Below, piece by piece: positions 7,200 through 11,556 of a stretch of 11,556 bases of DNA. The stretch comes from Proteiniphilum sp. UBA5267 (GTDB lineage: Bacteria; Bacteroidota; Bacteroidia; Bacteroidales; Dysgonomonadaceae), in NCBI GenBank assembly GCA_002411515.1, contig DHTF01000117.1, forward strand, positions 1,287 to 12,842, in the 5' to 3' direction. The notes beneath the pieces are model-generated. The model ran no database searches and was not told the DNA's origin. It was given only the letters and a program-made list of their open reading frames with translations. Positions within the stretch are counted from its first letter, which is position 1. Each line of letters opens with the position of its first letter. A program made the translations under genes and the position numbers.

Positions 7200-8189
7200 A
7201 TGGACATTGTTTTAAGTGGTATTCGTTCGACAGGGAAGTTACATCTGGGAAATTACTATGGTGCGTTGCGTAACTTTATACGGATGCAGGAAGAAAACAG
7301 CTGTTATTTTTTTATTGCCGATATACATTCTCTTACCACCCATCCCGATCCGAAAACTTTACATGAGAACGTGAAGAATGTGCTGGTGGACTATCTGGCG
7401 GCGGGTATCGATCCTGAAAAATCAGTGATTTATGTACAGAGTGACCTGCACGAAACCGCTGAGCTCTATCTTTATTTGAACATGCATGCCTACATGGGGG
7501 AATTGGCAAAAACAACCTCTTTTAAAGAGAAAGCACGTAAACAGCCCGAGAACGTAAATGCCGGGCTTCTGACTTATCCTACGCTGATGGCTGCAGATAT
7601 CCTCATTCACAATGCCGATAAAGTGCCGGTAGGGAAGGATCAGGAACAGCATCTGGAGATGACGCGCAAGTTTGCCCGCCGTTTTAATAACTTCTATGGA
7701 GTTGAATATTTTAAAGAACCGGTAGCCTATAACTTTGGCAATGAGCTGGTGAAAATTCCAGGATTGGACGGAAGTGGAAAAATGGGAAAATCGGAAGGAA
7801 ATGCCGTCTATTTGAGAGACAGTGCCAAGGAAATTGAGAAAAAGGTGAAGAGAGCATTGACCGACGCAGGTCCCACGGCACCCAATTCACCCAAGCCCGA
7901 TTATATCGAAAACCTTTTTACCATCCTTCGCGTGGTTTCTACACCTGATGTGGTGCAGCATTACGAACAGCAATGGAATCAATGCGAAATACGTTACGGT
8001 GATCTCAAGAAACAACTGGCGGCCGACATCATCCGTGTGACACAGCCTATTCGTGAGCGGGTACTCGAAATTGAAAAAGATGATGCTTATCTGCGAAAAG
8101 TAACCACTGAAGGAGTAGAAAGGGCCCGCGAGAGCGCTTCCAAAACCATTAAAAATGTCAGAGAAATCGTCGGCTTCAAACGTTTTTGA
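7200..8189 (+). CDS. trpS: Tryptophanyl-tRNA synthetase
   Basis: This class I aminoacyl-tRNA synthetase charges tRNA-Trp with tryptophan in the cytoplasm, using ATP. The 329 residues match the usual bacterial length. The HIGH-type motif appears as HLGN (15-18, in TGKLHLGNYYGAL), and the KMSKS loop as KMGKS (194-198, in GLDGSGKMGKSEGN). The sequence between them includes DQEQHLEMTRKFARRFN (147-163), typical of TrpS. The start at 7200 was chosen because MDIVLSGIRSTGKLHLGN fits the family N-terminus. The frame stays open 40 codons further upstream, but a candidate promoter -7 element lies in that part. The gene is divergent from sdhC and followed, after 139 non-coding bases, by the DUF2156 gene. 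No intrinsic terminator was found after the stop, so some read-through into the next unit is possible. Confidence 0.97.
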   Translation: MDIVLSGIRSTGKLHLGNYYGALRNFIRMQEENSCYFFIADIHSLTTHPDPKTLHENVKNVLVDYLAAGIDPEKSVIYVQSDLHETAELYLYLNMHAYMGELAKTTSFKEKARKQPENVNAGLLTYPTLMAADILIHNADKVPVGKDQEQHLEMTRKFARRFNNFYGVEYFKEPVAYNFGNELVKIPGLDGSGKMGKSEGNAVYLRDSAKEIEKKVKRALTDAGPTAPNSPKPDYIENLFTILRVVSTPDVVQHYEQQWNQCEIRYGDLKKQLAADIIRVTQPIRERVLEIEKDDAYLRKVTTEGVERARESASKTIKNVREIVGFKRF

Positions 8190-8220
8190 ATTTCCTGTCA
8201 TAAACTTTTTCCATTCATAA

Positions 8221-8250
8221 TTGTTCAGATATTCGTTCACTGTAGCTTTC
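8221..8250 (+). promoter_or_regulatory. Candidate promoter of the DUF2156-acetyltransferase unit
   Basis: TTG (8221-8223) is followed after 19 bases by TAGCTTTC (8243-8250), which matches the -7 element TAnnTTTG except for the last base. The spacing is typical. Transcription would start near 8256, within a nested inverted repeat, giving a leader of roughly 70 bases. Confidence 0.35.
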
Positions 8251-8275
8251 AAATCATTTGATCGTTCGCACAGTG
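8238..8275. repeat. Nested inverted repeats upstream of the DUF2156 gene
   Basis: An inner perfect repeat TCAAAT-C-ATTTGA (8249-8261) lies inside an outer pair CACTGT (8238-8243) and ACAGTG (8270-8275). The outer arms are 5 and 8 bases from the inner ones, so the whole is slightly asymmetric. The group overlaps the candidate -7 element. It may be an operator or a structured RNA; with no T-run it is not a trpS terminator. Confidence 0.4.
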
Positions 8276-8293
8276 TTGTATGCGAAAGAGTGT

Positions 8294-8310
8294 ACCCCAA
8301 TTTATGGGGT
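8294..8310 (+). repeat. Leader hairpin ACCCCA / TGGGGT before the DUF2156 gene
   Basis: A perfect 6-bp stem with loop ATTTA ends 18 bases before the ATG at 8329. It is G/C-rich compared with its surroundings, so it is likely to form in RNA and could influence translation initiation. No poly-T follows. Confidence 0.45.
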
Positions 8311-8328
8311 TAGAAATTATCCAACCTT

Positions 8329-9228
8329 ATGCTTACATTTAAATCATTGGATCTCGAAGACAGAGATCTGATCAACGCTTATCTGCAAAAACAAAATTAC
8401 AGAGCCTCCGATCTCTGCTTCACCAATTTATTTTGCTGGGGCAAAAAGTTTGACACACAATTCGCGGTGGATGATGGGTGGCTTTTTATCCGTTTTAAAG
8501 ACAATAACGGGAGAAATTCTTATCTCAAGCCCATTGGAGAGGGTGATCTGAGTAAGGGGATTCATGCCATCATGGAAGATCACAGCGTTTTGGACACCGT
8601 TTTCCAGATAAGGGGAGTCACACGGGATATGATGGATGAGATTGAGGAGGAGATGCCGGGCACGTTCGATTATACACTCAACCGGAGTGTGTCGGATTAT
8701 ATATACACCACCGAAAAGCTGATTCATCTCAAAGGCAAGAAGCTCCAAAGTAAACGGAATCATATCAACCGTTTTCAAAGAGAGAATGAGTGGAAGTATA
8801 AGTCTCTGACGGGCAATCCGGAACTGGTGAAGGAATGTAAAAGAATGCTTGACAAGTGGATGCTGATGAACATAGAGGAGAAAGACCCCTCGCTTGTTTA
8901 TGATGATTATGCCACGACGCAGATGCTCGATAATTTTGAATACCTGAACCTGCGGGGAGGGCTGATTTGTGTGAACAACGAAATTGTTGCTTTTGCCATT
9001 GGTGAACCGCTGACAACAGATACAATGGTGGTTCACGTGGAAAAAGCATTTGCCGAAGTGCATGGTGCCTACACCATCATCAACCAGCAGTTTGCGGAGC
9101 ATGAAACAGCCGGTTACACTTATGTGAACCGGGAGGAGGATATGGGAATCGAAAATTTGCGCAAAGCCAAGTTATCCTACCAGCCAGATATTATTTTGGA
9201 GAAATATAACGCACGACTGAAAAGATAA
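8329..9228 (+). CDS. DUF2156 / phosphatidylglycerol lysyltransferase C-terminal-like protein
   Basis: This 299-residue soluble protein has no signal peptide or membrane helices. It resembles the stand-alone DUF2156 proteins of Bacteroidetes, which share the double GNAT-like fold of the catalytic domain of lysyl-phosphatidylglycerol synthase (MprF). Recognisable parts are the basic segment EKLIHLKGKKLQSKRNHINR (129-148), the strand GGLICVNNEIVAFAIGEPL (210-228) and the C-terminal block YVNREEDMGIENLRKAKLSY (265-284). MprF-type enzymes move an aminoacyl group from tRNA to a lipid. This protein lacks the multi-helix flippase half, so lipid modification cannot be assumed and its substrate is unknown. 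It starts at 8329 after a leader with a hairpin and is followed 24 bases later by an acetyltransferase gene, very probably in the same operon. Family assignment is from recognition of conserved blocks, not a search. Confidence 0.82.
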   Translation: MLTFKSLDLEDRDLINAYLQKQNYRASDLCFTNLFCWGKKFDTQFAVDDGWLFIRFKDNNGRNSYLKPIGEGDLSKGIHAIMEDHSVLDTVFQIRGVTRDMMDEIEEEMPGTFDYTLNRSVSDYIYTTEKLIHLKGKKLQSKRNHINRFQRENEWKYKSLTGNPELVKECKRMLDKWMLMNIEEKDPSLVYDDYATTQMLDNFEYLNLRGGLICVNNEIVAFAIGEPLTTDTMVVHVEKAFAEVHGAYTIINQQFAEHETAGYTYVNREEDMGIENLRKAKLSYQPDIILEKYNARLKR

Positions 9229-9252
9229 CTGGCACAAATAATATAAAATTGC

Positions 9253-10134
9253 ATGTCCATGGTTCAATTTGCCGACGACAGGACAAAACAGCAAGTTTGG
9301 GAAATGTGGAAAACCGTTTTTGGTGATCCGGATGATTATATGGAGATATACTTTCGTTACAAGTACCGGAACGACCAAACATTGTTGTATATGGAGGGAG
9401 ACAAAGCATTGGCTTCGTTGCAAATGCTCTCTTATCGGTTCACTTTCTGCGGCAGAGAGATTCCCGTGATGTATCTGTCGGGTGTGTGCACTTTGCCCGA
9501 AGCACGCCGGAGAGGCTACACAAAGCAACTCCTGTTGCGTTGTTTCGAGGTAGCCCGCACAATGGAAGTACCCCTGGTGTTGCTTGTTCCCCAGGAAGAA
9601 TGGCTGTTGCAGTTTTACGGGAAATATGGCTTTGTGCAAACATTCGATGCCGGTGACGAACCCTTGCCCTCTCTGAAAGAAATTATCACACAATACCCGA
9701 GTGATCTACAAGGTGCCTATCGTGCTTTTGATTCCTATTTCCGGCAGCAGGATATGACTGTGCAGAAAACATTCCCTGATTTCCGCGCCATGGTGGAGGA
9801 GGCGGAACTTTCTCATTTTCCATCGAAAGAAAAACTCAAAGGCATGGCACGCTTGATCAATGCGCAGCAACTCTGTAGCCTCTTTGCCGATTATTACAGG
9901 GAAAAATCATGTAGCCTTGTGGTAAGTGACAAGCAGATCAGGGAAAACAATGGCAACATCACCATTTCTGCCGGGAAAGTCGACCAAAACAATTTCCTTG
10001 TACCATCGTCGCTTCACATAGACATCGGCGAGTTGACACAATGCTTGCTAGGCTACCACACTTCCAGCAAGGAGGAACCCTTCCGAACAATCTTTCCGGA
10101 GAAACAACCCGCCATGCACTTTATGCTGGAATAA
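9253..10134 (+). CDS. GNAT family N-acetyltransferase, Eis-like
   Basis: This 293-residue soluble protein has an N-terminal GNAT domain at roughly 1-140. The acetyl-CoA pyrophosphate-binding loop is RRRGYT (85-90), after the strand VMYLSGVCTLPEA (72-84), and is followed by a helix and LVLLVPQEEWLLQFYGKYGF (108-127), where the FYxKYGF pattern is typical. The C-terminal part (about 200-293) may correspond to the SCP2-like domain of Eis-type enzymes. Full Eis proteins are near 400 residues, so this is a compact version. The substrate (amine, peptide or cell-wall precursor) is not evident. Two ATG codons lie close together (9253 and 9259); I kept the first, but the second is equally possible because no Shine-Dalgarno separates them. 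It follows the DUF2156 gene by 24 bases and converges on corA, with 12 bases between stops and no obvious terminator. Confidence 0.78.
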   Translation: MSMVQFADDRTKQQVWEMWKTVFGDPDDYMEIYFRYKYRNDQTLLYMEGDKALASLQMLSYRFTFCGREIPVMYLSGVCTLPEARRRGYTKQLLLRCFEVARTMEVPLVLLVPQEEWLLQFYGKYGFVQTFDAGDEPLPSLKEIITQYPSDLQGAYRAFDSYFRQQDMTVQKTFPDFRAMVEEAELSHFPSKEKLKGMARLINAQQLCSLFADYYREKSCSLVVSDKQIRENNGNITISAGKVDQNNFLVPSSLHIDIGELTQCLLGYHTSSKEEPFRTIFPEKQPAMHFMLE

Positions 10135-10146
10135 TGAACTGCTCAA

Positions 10147-11091
10147 CTATAACCACTTTCGTTTCTTGAAGTAGTAGAGAATAAACAGCGAGGAGAGCAC
10201 CATACTCAGGATGGCTATCGGGTAACCCCATTTTTTATCAAGCTCGGGCATAAAGTCGAAGTTCATCCCATATATACTTGCAATCAGGGTGGGGGGCATG
10301 AAGATGACAGAGACGATGGTAAAGATTTTGATGATTTTGTTTTGTTCGATGTTTACATATCCAAGAAATGTATCCTGCAAATAATCGAGTCTGTCGAAGC
10401 TGAATTTGATGTGTTCCACCAGCGAGTTGATGTCCTTGATGATGATGGTAAGCTTGGGTTGCAGCTCTGCGGGAATAAATTCACTGCGCAGCATGCTCGA
10501 TACCACACGCTGTTTGTCGATGATGTTCTCGCGCAGCATCATTGTTTTTTCCTGTAGGTTCTTGATCTCCGACAGGAGTTCCTCGTCAGCTTCCTGCAGG
10601 GTGAGAGAGTTACTCAACTGGGTAATCTTCTGCGTCATGTTCTCAATCATGTCGGCATCGAATTCTACCCGAGTTTCCAGCAAAGCAACAAGCACATGGG
10701 TCCCTGTGGGATAGTTTCTTGGATTGGCCGATATTTTTTTTACGGTCTCGTGAAAAGAGATTAGCTCTTCACCACGTACTGTAACAAGGATGTTGTTTTT
10801 CAGGATAAACGATACGGGATCTGTTTCGAAGTTCGATAAAAGAAAATTGGAGTTGACGACCAGGGTGTCGTTGGTCTCGATGTAGCGCGACGACATCTCG
10901 ATCTCGATCATCTCCTCTTCTTCCTGAATGTAGATCTTCAGGAAATCCTCCAGTTCATTTTCTACTTCTTCGTCTACGTCGTTAAGGTCGATCCACAGGA
11001 AATTTTGTATGGGGTTAGATTTCAGGAAATCGAGGCTGCGGCTTAATCTGACGATGCCGTCTTTGTGGTAAAACAATTTAATTTCCGCCAT
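10147..11091 (-). CDS. corA: CorA-type magnesium/cobalt transport protein
   Basis: This protein is a pentameric inner-membrane channel for Mg2+ (and Co2+ or Ni2+ in some members). It has 314 residues, within the family range. It has a long acidic and helical cytoplasmic N-terminal domain (1-250), including a charged stretch EEEVENEL...EEEEMIEIE and a coiled helix through about 145-250. Two C-terminal transmembrane helices follow (about 254-273 and 290-307). The first ends in the signature YGMNF (274-278), then MPELDKKWGYP (281-291), the usual periplasmic loop. The tail KKRKWL is basic, as expected. The start at 11091 gives MAEIKLFYHKDG, reasonable for this family. The gene begins 31 bases after the rsmA stop on the same strand, so the two are likely co-transcribed. 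Some CorA-like proteins transport zinc; the sequence does not exclude this. Confidence 0.93.
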   Translation of the reverse strand: MAEIKLFYHKDGIVRLSRSLDFLKSNPIQNFLWIDLNDVDEEVENELEDFLKIYIQEEEEMIEIEMSSRYIETNDTLVVNSNFLLSNFETDPVSFILKNNILVTVRGEELISFHETVKKISANPRNYPTGTHVLVALLETRVEFDADMIENMTQKITQLSNSLTLQEADEELLSEIKNLQEKTMMLRENIIDKQRVVSSMLRSEFIPAELQPKLTIIIKDINSLVEHIKFSFDRLDYLQDTFLGYVNIEQNKIIKIFTIVSVIFMPPTLIASIYGMNFDFMPELDKKWGYPIAILSMVLSSLFILYYFKKRKWL

Positions 11092-11122
11092 GATCTCTTT
11101 TTTTTGAATCGTGAATAATCAA

Positions 11123-11556
11123 TCATTTTTTTTCTTCCGGGGGAGCCTGTCTGATCAGTGGTTCCAATAGATTGGTCAACTGTTCGAACTGCGCGATAGA
11201 CAATTGCTCGGGTCTTTTGGTGAGCATGGGGTCATCAGGCTGCGGGCTCTCTTCGGATAGCAGTGATTTAATGGAGTTTCGCAGCATCTTTCGTCGCTGG
11301 TTGAAGCATGTCTTCACTACTGTTTTGAATAATTTCTCATCGCAGTCGAGCTGCTTTCGCTTGTTACGCGTAAGCCGCACAACCGCCGATTTGACCTTAG
11401 GCGGAGGGATAAACGCCTGCTCGTTCACCGTGAACAGGAATTCTACATCATACCATGCCTGTAGCAAGACAGACAGGATGCCGTAGGCTTTGCTGCCGGG
11501 TGAAGCAACCATGCGTTCTGCAACCTCCTTTTGGATCATGCCCGAACAACAGGGAA
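11123..11556 (-). CDS. rsmA: 16S rRNA dimethyladenosine transferase, C-terminal fragment (5' end outside window)
   Basis: RsmA (KsgA) dimethylates two adjacent adenosines near the 3' end of 16S rRNA, using S-adenosylmethionine, during late 30S assembly. The visible 144 codons contain GMIQKEVAERMVASPGSKAYG, then LSVLLQAWYDVEFLFTV and the block FIPPPKVKSAVVRL, all hallmarks of the family after the catalytic motif. The C-terminal helical domain includes FNQRRKMLRNSIK, the conserved RRK segment thought to contact rRNA. The frame remains open to the window edge (residues PCCSG precede the first methionine), so the methionine at 11539 is internal and the SAM-binding N-terminal half lies beyond the window. 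The tail is rich in proline and lysine (PPEEKK). corA follows 31 bases downstream on the same strand. Confidence 0.93.
   Translation of the reverse strand, partial: PCCSGMIQKEVAERMVASPGSKAYGILSVLLQAWYDVEFLFTVNEQAFIPPPKVKSAVVRLTRNKRKQLDCDEKLFKTVVKTCFNQRRKMLRNSIKSLLSEESPQPDDPMLTKRPEQLSIAQFEQLTNLLEPLIRQAPPEEKK

Noticed and set aside
7887..8300. 137-codon minus-strand open frame spanning the trpS end and the intergenic region
   Set aside because: Most of it is antisense to trpS, and the part outside overlaps the proposed promoter and repeats. No family resemblance.
8428..9102. 224-codon open frame on the minus strand
   Set aside because: It lies opposite the DUF2156 gene, with no start context or recognisable domain; a shadow frame.
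9172..9693. 173-codon minus-strand open frame across the DUF2156/acetyltransferase junction
   Set aside because: It is antisense to two well-supported genes and has no coherent domain.
10135..10146. Bidirectional terminator between the acetyltransferase and corA genes
   Set aside because: The 12-base gap and its flanks contain no stem with a T-run on either strand.

Overview
The window looks like an ordinary chromosomal stretch of an anaerobic or facultative member of the Bacteroidales. The evidence is a sdhC-sdhA-sdhB operon with a single diheme-type membrane anchor, AT-rich leaders without Shine-Dalgarno sequences, candidate promoters with the Bacteroidetes -7 element TAnnTTTG, and a Bacteroidetes-style outer-membrane beta-barrel protein. 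A family such as Dysgonomonadaceae or Porphyromonadaceae is plausible, but this is my impression and was not searched. I see no mobile element, CRISPR array, rRNA or tRNA, and no island-like change of composition.

Layout: (1) bases 1-324 hold the 3' end of rng (RNase G), followed by a strong terminator that also separates it from the converging priA. (2) 394-3270, minus strand: a small outer-membrane beta-barrel gene leads priA, with only three bases between them. (3) 3413-6901, minus strand: sdhC, sdhA and sdhB form a compact succinate dehydrogenase / fumarate reductase operon ended by a clear intrinsic terminator. (4) 6902-7199 is a 298-base divergent regulatory region with palindromes and one candidate promoter on each side. 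(5) 7200-10134, plus strand: trpS, then a two-gene unit encoding a DUF2156 / LPG-synthase-C-like protein and an Eis-like GNAT acetyltransferase. (6) 10147-11556, minus strand: corA lies downstream of the 3' part of rsmA (ksgA), converging on the acetyltransferase gene.

Most genes are housekeeping: RNA decay (rng), replication restart (priA), anaerobic respiration or TCA chemistry (sdhCAB), tRNA charging (trpS), ribosome maturation (rsmA) and divalent-cation transport (corA). The least understood part is the pair at 8329-10134. The first protein belongs to a fold family that includes aminoacyl-tRNA-dependent transferases, and it sits directly after a tRNA synthetase gene. No striking new multi-gene system is visible. 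The most useful leads are non-coding: a perfect 12-bp inverted repeat in the leader of the outer-membrane gene, and the symmetric elements in the sdhC/trpS divergent region.
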